A stretch of 64,000 bases of DNA from Colletotrichum lupini. Its lineage: Eukaryota > Ascomycota > Sordariomycetes > Glomerellales > Glomerellaceae. Each line of letters begins with the position of its first letter. Position 1 is the first letter of the stretch. A program made the position numbers and the translations under genes. Below the pieces are notes generated by a model. That model worked only from the letters and a program-made list of their open reading frames with translations. It searched no databases and was not told where the DNA came from. Location of the stretch: NCBI RefSeq assembly GCF_023278565.1, contig NC_064678.1, positions 2,666,001-2,730,000 on the forward strand, given 5' to 3'. Of this stretch, positions 36,903 to 49,600 are shown piece by piece.

Positions 36903-39900
36903 CTAAGCACTCTGTGGCGGTGCTCCGGCCGTGCCATTGTTCTCCGATTCAAAAGCCAACTTCCGAGGGTCAGCACTCTCCACCTTGGGAAAGTTTGGCT
37001 TCTCCATGCCGGATACCCCGCTGTCGGTCTCTCCAAAGGTGATTCCGAGGGAGTCTGCGTTCTTCTTCGCCTCAAGTGCTCGTCTTCTCTCGTCTTCTTG
37101 AGCTTCTTCGAGGTTCATCAACGCAGGAGGGCGGTGTCGCTGCTGTCTTGCCTTGGCGAGGGAAATGGTCTTTTGTTGATACGTCGTTGTTATCGCCTGG
37201 GTATCATCTCGGTCAATGGTAGCCTTCATGAGGGCTGCCATCCACAGTCTTCCTGACTTGAGATTGGGGACTGCAAAGTAGTGAACAGTCGGTTTGGTGA
37301 AGTTCACGGCGCGGGACAGGCCTGCGCGTGGTGGAACAAGCTTAAAGATGAACATGGTATCATCTCCCTTTTCTCCAGAGGCATTGGCGTCGTGCCCGGT
37401 GGTAGCACCTGCGCCAGTGAGCTTGGCGTGGAGTCCGGTCAGCTGTTCATTGTCGGCTGGAAGAACACGGTGGAAAGAGATATCAATGAGTCCCTTTTCT
37501 TGATCGTCATTCTCCGAGTAGTAGTATGAAAGTCGGCGTCCCTTGAGCACAAACAATCGAGGCTTCCATGTTGTCATGAGGTTGGAGCTCTTCTTTCTCA
37601 TCCACCCGCTGTAGTCGGCATCTTTGACGGCTTCAGCGGGGCTGATCTTCAATAGTCCTCGTTGGTAAGCACTCGTCTCCTTCTTGCCCTTCTTCCTGCT
37701 GCCCTTGCTCGCTACGGTGGTGGCAGTGCTAGGGCTCTTTGCGGTATCAGGGGAATCGAGCTCGAAGCTGGGCCCCGCAGAGGGAGTACTCGATCCAGTT
37801 CTAGCGGGCGAGGGTAAAGGCGAGTCCTTCAGAGATGGGTCGATTGGCGAAGCCACCTTGTTGCGATCGCTCGAGACTGAATCCGAAATTGCGCGCAAGC
37901 CGGCCACCTTCATCGAGGGCTTCACAACAGCGGAAAGCCACTCAGCGTGAATACCCTGGCGGGCCGCAGGAGACTCGGGCACCGGAGAGGCACGAGTCTT
38001 ACCTTCAAGTTTCGTGACGCTGGGTGCTCCAACGTCCTTGACGGGAGGCACGGGCCGCGCAGACTGAGTGGTGCTTGTTGAGGCAGTTCTTCTGTGGGCG
38101 GTGGACTGCATGCCGTAGTATTTTTGCGCGGCAGGGGAGGCCACGCTGTCACGGTTCGAGTCGACGCTTCCGAATCTTGAGTGCCTCGAAATAGCGGTAG
38201 CACTACGCACCCGTTGCTCCTCAGCGTAACTGTTCTTTCGGCCGTGGCTGGCGGTGCTATCGCGCTTCCTAAGCACGTTGCGGCGTCGGCCATCGACTTC
38301 AGTACCGCTAAAGTACCCGCGGTCGGTATCGATGGCGGACTCGGGAGCGTGTAGACCAGACTGTTGCATGACGTCTTGAAGCCCGGTAGAAGAAAGTGGT
38401 CGGCTTGAGGCGCTGCCAAGGGTCCAGTTCCTGTCAAATGATGGTTGCTTCTTATGAGCGCCATCGGTCTGGGGAAACGTTCCACTCGTGGCCAGCTTCG
38501 GTGTCACGGTGCTGGCCATAGGTTGTCCCGTCAAACGGAAGTCGGTGGACGACGAGTGCCTGCGAGAGTGGTGCAAATCTCTGACGGACGCAGCCGAAGG
38601 TCGTTTCATGTGAGATGGACGGGTGGGACTGTCGACAATCGGGGAGACTGGCGACACAATTGATGCTGTATCCAACTTCGGCGTTTGCGAAAAGGAAAGG
38701 CGCTTGCTTGAAAATGACATGGCTCTGTCGTCAACTGGTGTCATCCTGGGCATTGAGCTGGTCAGGGTGTCGGCGCGGCTTCTAGACCGCTTGGCATCTT
38801 CCGAACCCACGTCACTGCCGTATGTCTGTGTCGTCCTTCTCGTCGTAATACCTAGGTTGTTACACTCGTCTTGCAGAGACTTGATTTTCTGCCACGTCTT
38901 GAGTCTCCTACCAACAGAACCCAGTTCGAATGCCTTGATGAAGAGGGAACTCTGGTCCATACCCAGCAAGACTTCACCGGTAATCTCTTGGTCGCGGAAT
39001 ACTTCGCAGTGCGATTTCTCAACGCCGACTGTGAATAGATACTCGGCAACTTGGTCCGGTGTCCATGCCTCCACCTCGGATCGACTATGCATGCCCTCCT
39101 CTTCTTCGTCCGTTTCTTCGCCATGGATGTAGGACATTCGATGATCGAGCTGAGCACTGTATTCGCTACCAGAGTCGGTGGGAGGGGCACGCATTGCGCC
39201 GTTGCTAGGCGTAGAGCGCAAATCGGTAATATGCTCGTCGATAACGTTGAGGGTTTCGCTGAGTACATGATCCTGATTCGTGTTGATACGGCCGAGGGCC
39301 GCGGAGGGCGGCGCACTCACGGCTGGCGGCACACTCTCGATTGGAGCGGTTTCCTGCTTGATGTTGTTGAGAGGTAGAGTAACGGGGGCCGGAGACTCGG
39401 GTGGTGGCGTGGGAGTGGGTGGAGCGGCGGGGGTGGTAATCTTGTCGTCGGTCGGGTCGGGAGGGTTTGTTTGTTTGGATTCGTTCACCACTTCGGGCAG
39501 CGTTGCTAGTGGTTTCGAGAAGTTGTTCGCGGGTGCTGTCTTCGGAGCTGGCCTGGTATAGACTGAACCATGGATGATGAGCTTCTTGTTGTTTGCATAG
39601 GTTGGGTGCCATGTAGACGAACCTTCGGGAAACAGGCCGCTGTTTCCGTTGACGAGGTGCTTGCCCAGAAACCATCCATCTCCAAACTCGTCATCTCGTT
39701 CTATTAACTCAACTCGGTCGCCCTTGGTTAGGCTCAATTCGTCAGAGCTGCGAGCAATAAAGTCATCTGCAAGAAGAGAAAGACGTCAGATGGAATTCCA
39801 CAGCGGAGAGACCCGGCCCGGGGCTGTCAAGGGCGGGGAGACGAAGATGCTGCATGACGCGAGCGAATACGAGTGACGAGGAGCGGGACAAGGCGGGCGA

Positions 39901-39990
39901 GTGGGCTCAGGCGTTGTTAGCGGATGAGTGGAATATGAACTTACGTATGACCAAGAGGGTATCGCCAACTTCTGGCTTCTGGAGAGCCAT
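36903..39990 (-). CDS. Boi1/Boi2-type SH3-SAM-PH polarity scaffold
   Basis: A cortical scaffold of the yeast Boi1/Boi2 and fission-yeast Pob1 class, which links Cdc42-driven polarity to exocytosis and formin activity at growing tips. Exons 39945-39990 and 36903-39766, with one 178-bp intron; 969 aa, the family's usual size. Start MALQKPEVGDTLLV. SH3 at about 8-63, its first strand completed only after splicing (VIHDFIARSSDELSLTKGD, then DGWFLGKH and GLFPE). A long disordered Pro-rich stretch follows at about 85-180, with PxxP motifs. SAM at about 248-315 (WTPDQVAEYLFTVGVE, LLGMDQSSL, GRRLKTWQKI). Then a Ser-rich central region, and PH at about 731-868 (DADYSGWMRKKSS, WKPRLFVLKGRRLSYYY, LWMAALMKAT), with basic residues suited to phosphoinositides. 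A charged helix (EEAQEDERRRALEAKK) ends the protein. The order SH3-SAM-PH is diagnostic. The upstream minus-strand leader is C/T-rich. Confidence 0.93.
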
Positions 39991-42900
39991 GATGTCGACG
40001 ATGCCAGGCGCCGCGACAAATGCGGATGGCGTTTGCTGAAGAGAATGAGTTGTAACGGGATCAATACATAGGAGATGAGTTCGCTGGCTGGGCAGCCTGG
40101 TCTGGGCTGGACTTGACTTGGGTGCGACGACGACAAGGGGGGTGGAGACGTGCTGCTGGCGAAGCGAAAAAAAGAGTGGCAGTAGCCAGGGATTGTCAGT
40201 TGTTCGGCAGCTGGGACCAGGTAGGTATTAGGTGGTGACCGTGGTGGGCGGATAAGATGGTGAGGAGAAGTCGGATTGGAGGAGAGAAGGGCGAGGGTGG
40301 TGAATGGGAGATGATTGCGGACCGGGGTGGAAAGACAGGAAGGAGCAAAAGTTGGCTGTGTTGACGATGGCCCCCAAAAAGGTTGTTTTCTTGTCAATAT
40401 GTCGAGGGCAAAAGGTTGGTGGTTGGCGTTTCTTTCCCACGAGTATGAGGTCTCCTAGTCGTTCTCGTGTCGGACTCTGCTGGGCCGGCCACTCGGTGTG
40501 GTTACTGGTCTCGTCGGGCTGAAGAGCTGACTGCCGACAGCGTAAGAAAAAAAGTGGCGAGTTGTTGAAAAAGGGTCGTTGCTAGCTCGGGGGAAGCAAT
40601 GGAAGCTGAGGTGCGAGGTTGGAGTTGCTCAAGGCAGTGTTGTGGGATGTGATTGGGGGACACAGAATTGGCGTAAAGGGCCGCTATTGGGTCATTGCGA
40701 CGTAGAGGTAGGGCGCATAGACGACGCTGGGGACTTTAGTGGACGGATGATGGAGTAGGACGGGTCAGACGAAGCTGGAGTTGATGGTGGTGAGGCGATC
40801 CCAAATGGAAGCCTTCTGCCGTCCGCTGTACCGCTGTGCCGCTGCACCTGCACCTGCGCTGCGCTGCGTAAGGTATGCGCAGACCTCTTTGCAGTAGCTG
40901 GCTTGTGGTCTGGCCCGAGAAGCTACCTAATGAGATGCAGACCTCGAGGTTAGTTTGGTGGGTTTGGTCAATGTGAGGCCGACTGGGCAGTCGTGGGCTG
41001 GTGGTAAGTTGCTGACGGGTGTTTGATGTGGTTGTAAGGGGGAGGGGAGGAGAAGTCCGTACCGTGAAGGCCGAAAGTCTAATGTCTAATCCAATTGACG
41101 TCGAATTGTCGTTGTCGTCGGTAGAGCAAATATGCGATACGAGGCAGAGAAAGACCTGTCTTGGTGTTGTTCCTTTCTGAGGCAGAGTCGAGCATGTGCG
41201 ATCCGCAGGGATGGATAACAAGAAGAAGAAAAAAGAAGAAGCAAAGGTGAGCCGTGAAGTGCACGGAACTAGAAGGTGGCAGGAAAGGGTCGCAAGCTTG
41301 GGTTTCGAGTTGGGACGGAAGGAAGGGGCCGCGAGATGGTGGTGGTCTGGTCGAGGTGCAACTGATGGATGGGATGAGTGCCCGGATGAGTGAGGTGAGG
41401 TGAGGTGAAACCTAAGGCGACAGTAGACGATTACTGGCTGGAGCTGAAGCCGTGAGACCTGTGTCCTAGGAAACCTGACAATAAGGTGAGGTCAAGTAGT
41501 AGGAAGGAATGGAAAAAGGCCCAAATAAGGAAGGGGGCTTGCTGATACGGGGACCGTGTGACGAAAGCGAAGCTGACGATGCGGGACGCCCAATGCAAGG
41601 GACAGCAGCGTCCGTGAACCCGTTCCTGTTCCTGTTGGTTGAAGTCGCCGTGGCTTTCTGTGCTCAAGGCAAGGTGCGGCACCTTGAAGATGATGATCAG
41701 ACCAAGGTTCAGAGCGCGCCAAAGGCGATTGCGTACTCGTTGGATCCGGCCGGGAGGGAATGGATTTGGGACCCGGTGCTGCTGCTGCTGTTCTCTACAC
41801 CGAGAAACAACACGAAAAGCAATGGATGACGGATGGTGACGGTGGAGCTAAGGTGGTACAATCTTAAAGTCAAGCAGGAGCAAAGAGTCTGGTTATACAA
41901 TAATAGTTTTGCATCCACAGGTAAAGTAGTAGGTATTTGCTGAGACTAGAGAAGGGCCCGATAAATTTGCCTGATGAGGCGCAGTTTGAAAGGGACGGGC
42001 AAGATAGAATAAAGAACCGCTTCTCGGTCTTCAACGAAACACACAAAGGCCAGGAAGAGGCGCCTTTAAGCCAAAGTATCTATGTGGAGGCACAGAAGGA
42101 CTCCCGATTGATCTCTCTTCAAATTGCAGTGAGTGCCTTCCTAACATTAGAGAAGCTAAACCAAAAAGTAAAGTGCGGATTAAACTTGACGGGAGGCAAA
42201 AGATGCCGCTGAACGGCGCGAATGATGCGAATGCTGCGAGTGATCAATCTGGAAGGCAAAGAGCTGGAATGGAAAGGCAGGCCCAGGCCGGGGCCTCCCT
42301 CCCTCCCTCCTTCCCACCTATCCGCTCTTACCATAACGGCAAATCTCACCTCAACCAGACGGGACCTGCTAGATCTACCCCAGTAGGGCAGGTCCCTTAA
42401 AAGACGCGATATTGGAACTTGCGATGCAGAAGGACACGCATCATACACACTGCAATCTTTACTACCTGACCATCCGGACCCGTGGGAAACGTGGTTAGAG
42501 TTCACTGTTGCGAGTAGCAGATGGCGAATGAAGTCACTGACACGAAGAAGACGTTCTTCACGATCTGACACCATCCCGAATTCCTGTCTCGGTCACATCA
42601 TCAGAATTTACTATGAGATTCCACCTGCGGGAAAGCGGACGGGTCTTGTTTTGTTTCGGCTTCCGGCTCATTTTGGCTTCCTTGCCCTTTCGTCGCCTCT
42701 CATACCTCCACAATCCACAACACAACACATCCAACACCTTTACGATGTGCAAAGGCAGCCCGTAACACCGTCATACGACCTACCGTTGACCAGTATAGCC
42801 CGTCGCCGTGCCATGCTGACGAGTTCCCCGTTTCTTCCGTCGCTAGGACATGCTTGGCTCCAAGCTCACCCATTGCGTAGCCAACCGAACGGACAGTCAC

Positions 42901-43341
42901 GGCCGTCATCACGCATCCCTATCTTTTGGTATCCACCCCGAAGGAACAACACACCGGCGGTCCGTCCGGTGCCCGTCACCAAGTTTCGCCATTTCGCCAT
43001 GCGTCAAAAGACCAGACTTTACACGCGCCACGAGGCCCAGCGGAACCAGGGCATTGCCGTTCCCCGTTTCCTCGTGGACACCAGCAAGACGATTGGGAGT
43101 GGGAGGGGGCCGGGAGGGGTATCTTGCAGCGAGTGTGCAGCGGCTGGTCCCCCCCCCCCCCCCCCCCCCCCCCAAAAAGGGGGCCCCGGGCCCCCGGGCA
43201 AACCCGCCCCCCCCAACCCCCCCGGAAACAGAGAAAAACACCCGTGGGGGGGGGGGGGGGGGGGGGTGGGCCGCCCCCCCCCCCCCCCCCCCGGGACAGC
43301 AAGGGGGGGCCGGGGCCCCGGGAAACCCCGATGGCCACGCC
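39991..43341. other. promoter of the Boi-type gene and intergenic stretch, ending in an anomalous G/C zone
   Basis: About 39991-41250 is the probable promoter/leader of the minus-strand Boi-type gene (C/T-rich on that strand). No gene is supported between 41.3 and 43.15 kb. From about 43151 the sequence becomes runs of C and G (listed separately). Apparent long frames at 42.5-43.4 kb are proline/glycine runs produced by those homopolymers. Confidence 0.4.
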
Positions 43342-43372
43342 GGGGGAAAAGGGGGTGGGGGGGGGGGGGGGG
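43151..43372. other. poly-C/poly-G anomaly, probable sequence artefact
   Basis: Some 220 bp consists almost only of long C runs followed by long G runs, with a few interspersed A and T (C runs from 43151, G runs around 43246-43266, C runs around 43273-43292, G run 43356-43372). It does not resemble any natural satellite or the rest of the window. It abuts the left end of the AT-rich element copy A exactly where that copy's inverted terminus should be, and the expected terminus is missing. I read it as a low-quality or gap-edge region. Confidence 0.6.
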
Positions 43373-44120
43373 GTGTTAGCTGACCGCCCCACATCTTCAC
43401 GTGAGTATAGCCCGTGCCACTCCGTGGGTGATCTAGAAGTAATCCGGAATCGATTCAAAATCGATTCTAAATTAGTTTTATACTTAATTAGTATAATATA
43501 AATAATTGTTAATATTAAAACTTTATTTTTAATTAAATTATTTATAAATATATATTTCTTAGTATTTTAAGGAAAAATAATATTATAAAAACTAAAATTA
43601 AAATATAAAACTATTATTAAATATTAAAACTAATAAGAAATTAATTTAGAATTATTTCTAAACTAATTCTAAACTAATTCTAAACTAATTCTAAACTAAT
43701 TCTAAACTAATTCTAAACTAATTCTAAACTAATTCTAAACTAATTCTAAACTAATTCTAAACTAATTTTAAACTAATTCTAAATAAACTTCAAAACTATT
43801 TAAAATATAATTTTAAAAATTAAAAACTTAAATTCTTCTATTTAAATTAATTACTAAGTACTTTAATAAGTATAATATATTTATAAAAATATTTTTTTAT
43901 ATTAGAATAAGTATATTTTATTATATTTAAATTATAATTTAAAATTAATTCTAAACTAATTCTAAATTAGTTCCGAACTAGTTTAAGATTAGTTTAGAAT
44001 TAGGTCAGCTGGACCCACTTTTTCTTCACGGACCAATCAAAAGAGCGCTCAGGTCACGTCCCTTTTCCTTGGTCAGGTCAGGTAACCGGGGGGGCCACAG
44101 GTCAGTTTACCTGTGTTCAC
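43342..44120. mobile_element. AT-rich TIR element, copy A (left terminus damaged)
   Basis: Second copy of the element described at 57555-58418. The right 110 bp (about 44005-44120), ending in CCTGTGTTCAC, is nearly identical to the right end of copy B, and the left block from 43373 (GTGTTAGCTGACC, about 65 bp) differs from copy B by one base before both enter an AT-rich core. The left inverted terminus is replaced by the G-rich anomaly. The possible target duplication is imperfect: GCCACGCC at 43334-43341 and GACACGCC at 44121-44128 (7 of 8). It has no coding capacity. An 11-bp tandem array lies in the core (listed separately). Confidence 0.75.
43658..43778. repeat. 11-bp tandem array in element core
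   Basis: Ten identical head-to-tail copies of CTAAACTAATT plus one variant copy, inside the AT-rich core of element copy A. The corresponding part of copy B (about 58025-58075) has only about four or five degenerate units, so the array length differs between copies. Confidence 0.9.
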
Positions 44121-46674
44121 GACACGCCCAATCACGATGGCTGTCTGTGTCGGTCGTCGTGGGAGTGGCAAGGTGATGCCCGCTTCGCCAATGCAGTTAA
44201 TCTGCTTGCTTTTTAACATTCGGGCGCGTCCACCTCGAATCACGGCCAACTGGGAAAATTGACAAGCCAGGGCAGGCTGGGGCGGCGCGCAGACTCACGT
44301 GCCAACTATTTCCCATCTCTTTCCATCCATACTGAATGAACTTGGGGAATCAAAGTTCGACAAAAGAGGACGAAAGATTCTGCATTACATAATCCATCTG
44401 CATAGCAGACCTGCAGCTCTCAATCCCCCAGAATAAGCAATTCGATAATCGAAGCTAGCGAGATGGACCATCGGAGTTGCTTCCACAAGTTGACAAGTAT
44501 CCGTACACTAAGCATGCGGTGCAGTCCCCCGGCCTGGCCGCCATCAGATACAAGCGTACAGAAGAACGACACTTCCTCAGATGTTCTAGGTGTCCGTTCT
44601 GGAATCGCCTTTTGAATTCCTTGCCCTGCTTTTGGCTATTTCTGTTTGATCAAGTAAGTACGAGCTTGACCGTATGTGAGGGAATGGTTTGGATACAGGC
44701 CAGGAAGTTTGTCCTGCCAGTATCGACTTCTAACATGGCGCAGCCTCTTGATAGGGCTCTGGAGCCCGAGGCTGGATACATCGATACCCCTCGGCTGATG
44801 AGGAGAATGATCACAACGTCACACACAGGCATCGGTGGCTTATATACCTCAGAAATCCCGATAGCTGTGATGAGACTGGTTACACAGAGTTGTGTTCTGG
44901 AAAACAGGAAGAAGCAACAGTGACAAAGCAGACAAAGAACTGCCGCTTCTTGTCATACCCATCGCCCCAGTGCCCTGAGCCACTGTCAACGGTGAGAGAC
45001 AAGACATCAACGATGTGGAAGCAAGGGGTGTGTGCCATGAGGTCCGGTGTCAAGTTGCATACCTACCTTACCTATCTCTGAGTGTGTGAAGGGAGGTTTT
45101 GCAGAGCACAAACAGAAACTTTCATATACCCGGACGCTTTTCAAATACAGGTGACCTATTTGCACGTGGATGTGAACTTTCTATATATAGCTAGCTCTCG
45201 ATTTACTGCGTATATTCCATTGAATCCTTGAAAGACGAACCAGGGGCCATTGTAGGGTTACTCTTTGTTTTCGAAAGCAAGGGGACTCTGTCGCCGGATC
45301 CATCTTCATCTGGTTTCTATGACTTTAACACATCATCTAACTCCATCACCTACCGGGAAGTCCTGAGCTAAGTTAACATTCAAACTTTGGATGTTTGCTG
45401 GGAAACCGCATTGTGAAGAAAAGAGTGTAGGTGGGCCTCCATGAATTGCCTCTCTCCCTGCTGGTGTTGATATGCCCATGCCTGGAGTACGTGCGCACAA
45501 ACATACACTAGGTATGCACGAAATGGTCTCATAAGTTCATGATATCTTGCGCAAGCGTTGCGGAAGGGGACACTGTGCTCAACTTCTCAAGGTGCGCAAC
45601 GAACAATTATGATGAATGAATGCCTCGATTGTGGCTCCACTCAGCACTTGTCATCGGTGCCATCCAAGCCATCGCAAGTCGATCTAGAACGAGACGGGTA
45701 TCGTGTCGAATGGCGACTAGCCAAGTACCAAGCCGAATTCAGACTAACGCATCTCCACCTCACCAATCGTCAGGGCCACCCCCGGTCACTACCATCTCGG
45801 CTCCGGCCTTAGCCTGGCAATTGGCAAACATCTCCCCCGTCGTCCTATCCCAAAGTGTTCCAGTGGGCTCTTCCATTTACTCCAATCTTCCAGCATCCAT
45901 TTGGGCGGTCCTATTCATTAATTCTGGCCGTTACCCCCAAACTTTGGTGCACGTCCCCTGCAAGAATCGACTTTCTCCCATCCAATTTGTCCCAACCGGA
46001 ACTTTCACCACCGTCGCCGAGGTTTTTCCCGTCCCGAATGTCGGATCGTCACTTCAGTTGTGGAAAGACCAACCCAACTGAAGTAGATCTCTTTTACACT
46101 GCTACCTTGTTTGAATACACCCTCGAGTTTCACCGATTGTCTTCCCAGCAGCGCGTCGCTGTCCACAGCCACCACTTGACGGGGGTCTCCTCGGCCGCAT
46201 ACCGGAGAAAACAATACGCCACGCCGGACGTCTGCGACACACCTAGTCGAGCTCGTTGCTTTGCTATACATATCTACTCACTCGCCCTACCTTGACCTCG
46301 GTCACGACGAAACCCGCCGATGAACTTCGCCCTACGAGATATATGAGGCGCGCCTTCCCGAGACCTGCGCCGTCGCGTCTGCCGTTGTGTCGAATATTGC
46401 TGTTCGCCGAAACGGGACGAGACCTCAAAGTGCAAGAGTCCTGGAGGCAAGAGGGGTCGAACCGCACTCTCCCTCTTGGTTCAACCACCACCCTTCCACT
46501 TGAGACGGTCGCTCTTTCCCCTAGGTATCGACGCAGAACCTGCTTCCGACTTCGACTCTGACTTTTGTTGGCTGGCGACCTGTCACTTCAGAGCTAGCTG
46601 AGACTTCGGCCTCATGGTACGCGCACACTTTTACTTTTCCTTTCTCTTGACAAACCACAGCCTCGTTAATCAGA
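44121..46674. other. intergenic stretch and promoter of the SP-RING gene
   Basis: No gene supported. The final 1 kb before 46675 is C/T-rich, as expected for a fungal leader. The frame 45620-46081 shows C-ending codons, but this matches the C/T bias of the strand; it has no domain. Confidence 0.4.
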
Positions 46675-49600
46675 ATGGCCGACTCCAGTCTCGCTCAAGA
46701 TTCCCCTTCGCTCCCGCCGCGCTCCCGCCGCAAACCCCGTAAACGACCGCCCAAAAACAAAATGTCACCTCACAGGGCCCAGCAAGATATAGCTGGAGGG
46801 CCCCTCTCAGGAGCGCAGGTCGCCCGCTCGAATGAAACTGTCAACTTTCTGCTGGGAAATCGTCGTCCAGCATGGATGACCTCGCAAAATGAACCAGCAT
46901 CTCGCGGCCCCCATACGAATAAGGGACCGACGTCAAGAAATCGCCAGGGTGTTTATGGTGTCCCGATAGTCCCAACCCAAGCGCCCCGGGAAGAGTCCTC
47001 GACAAACGCTTCGAATCCCCCCTCTGTGCTAGGAACTGTCGTGCCGTCTGCTTTCCGACTTCGACCGAATAAAAACCTACAAGACAAGTCGACGGCTGCG
47101 CTTGAATCCAACCAACTCATAACGTACTCCCCCTACCCTATTTCATCTTCTGGAATCCCGCAGTCTTTCCCCTCGCCCACAACGCCACAACCGTCTCTAA
47201 CGTTTTCCTTCGACAGTGATTGCGCAGCCGCTCTTCCCTCTCCGGCACCAACTGACCAACCTAGTCCGCCCACAGTCACCTCAAACCAGACCTCGCATCA
47301 AACCCGGGAGACTTGCCTTCAAAGTCCAGAGCTCGGGCTTGATTTTGCAGCCAACAACTCAAACGCAACAACGGCTTGGACTGGCGAGGCCCGCGCCCAG
47401 GAAACACCAGCAAATGTGTTTGCGCAAAATTTCTCGGGAGCTGGCCCTGGAAGAGCTGTTCCAGATCTGAGCAATCCGACTCCTTTATCAACAAATCTTC
47501 ATACCACCTCAAGATTCTCCCTCGTCGAATCCAGTGAGCATCCAGCGCTGTTGACACCCTCAGTTGCGCTTCCTGGAAACCCACCAAACTCGTTCTCGGT
47601 GTCACTCCCTCTGGTTCCCGGCTCTCAAGCCGCGCCTAGCCCTACGCTCAATATATCATCTCGACCATCATCCGGCCAGAATCCTAGACCGCCAGCGGTT
47701 CCAAGTCCGCTTATTGCTGGTCACCACACGCCACAGCCTCCTGGCGAAAGGCAAGATGCCTATTCCCATGCAGTACAGCCCGCAGGAACTAGCCGGGACT
47801 CGCTAGATAGCTTCCTTCAAGTCGTCATGGCCAAGAACCTCGACAGCTACATATCCGATCGCGGCGGCATGGCCAAACTTCCAGAAGATGGCACCACGGC
47901 ACCCAGAGTACGGCTTCTCAAAGACGCCATTGAGAAGTCTGATTACTTCTACATAGTCCTTCACCAAATCCTTTGTTTATGGACGCTTGACACAAAAGCC
48001 GCACAGGACCTCCTTGGTCTTCCTCCTGACGTGACGGACAGCGCACTCGGCATTGTACAAAATGTCCTTCGGAAGAACGAAAATATGGGCCAGGACACGA
48101 TTTTCTTCTTCGCAAACTTTCCAGCTAGTAGTGCCTCTGGACTTTGGCATACTGAAGCCTACCGCAACCACACTGGGGACATTTCCAGATTCCTAAACAA
48201 TCTCCACGAACAGTGGAATAGGATTTTGGTTCCTGCCATGCGACCTCACTCAGGTCGAGGCTATCCTATCTTGGCAGACGAACTGCGCTATCAGCTCAAA
48301 CTTCGGTCTCCGATTCTAGAGACTATTTTCTTCACCGTCACTAGGAGACATACTGGTGTCCCAGACGGGCTCATCGCCGATCAGATGACTGCGCTATTCC
48401 GACAAGATTCTCAGAACGACCAAACACAGATGTCCGAACAGGAGCAAAGGGTGTTCCAACACTCGCTAATATCGCGATACAAGATCTTGGTCAGTCAAAG
48501 TCAACAGCAGCAGCAACAACAACGGCAGCAACAACAACGGCAGCAACAACATCAAAAACGGCGAGTAGCACATCAGCAGCAGCAACACCCTCAGCGGCAG
48601 CAGCACCCTCAGCAGCAGCAGCACCCTCAGCAGCCCCCTCAACAACAGCACCATCAGCAACAGCCGCATCAACACCAGCAAGCTCACCTTCAACAGCAAC
48701 AGGACTACGCCGTAGCAGCCGCCATAGCACAGCAGCAAACCGCAATCGGCAATCTTACTAGGATGTCTACCAACTTCTCCCCAGCACAAGCCAATGCGCC
48801 AACACCGATACAAAATTCTCCAACTCAAGGGTTTGACGTGTTTCCATCCCCAACGGCTGAAAATATGGCCGGGATGCCAAATTCCTTTAACCAACGCGCC
48901 GGACCAGTACCGTCACAGTTGAGGCTGCTCAGTCAACCCCTGACGAACCAGCCCCTGACCCCAACAGGCTCGCCTCACTACCCCAGCATGCAGTTGCCAC
49001 ATGTGGCACATACTCCAGGGCAGATATCTCCAGTTCTCCGAGCACCTCCAGGGGGGCTATCAATGTCTATGCCAGGCCTGACATCGCCTACACAGGCTGT
49101 CACCCCTAGAGCCCCCTCACTTCATCCGCCTGGGGTGTTTCATGATCCCGCACATTATCAGGCTCAACCCCATAATCTAGGTTATCAGCTCCTCCAGCAA
49201 GCTCGCGATGCGGAACAAAGGCGTGCCAGGTCTCGGCAACTGGATACTGCCCAGGGCCAAACCCAGGCTATGACGCAGCTGCAAGCTACGAACGTGGCCC
49301 CCCCTAGAATTCAACTCCATCACCACCACCATCACTCCTCTCCGCGGCCCCAAGGAATACAGCAGGGGCCGTCACGTGGAGCGGCTGTGCGGACACCAGT
49401 AATGCAGCAGCAGTCTTCGCCTCAAAGTGTCGTTTCTATTTCGCATGCGAGCCCAAGAGGGTTGGGAATCACTCAGGGAGCCCCGAGTACGCAACCAACG
49501 AGGCCTCCTTCGGCTAGCTCTAGGCCCACTCGTGACGCAGCAGGACGGCTCATAGGCAACCTTTTCCGACCACCCAACGTGTCGATTCCGCTAGATCGTA

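Noticed and set aside
29300..40000. Idea of a functional or secondary-metabolite gene cluster
   Set aside because: Neighbours are housekeeping or scaffold proteins with separate promoters; no synthase, oxidoreductase set, transporter plus regulator combination is present.
42528..43379. Proline/glycine-rich frames of 160-283 codons on both strands
   Set aside because: They consist of translated poly-C/poly-G runs in the suspected artefact region.
43658..43778. Regular short repeats that might suggest a CRISPR-like array
   Set aside because: Units are directly adjacent with no spacers, AT-only, and inside a eukaryotic transposon relic.
45620..46081. 153-codon frame with many C-ending codons upstream of the SP-RING gene
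   Set aside because: C-ending codons match the strand's general pyrimidine bias in a promoter region; no domain or intron evidence.
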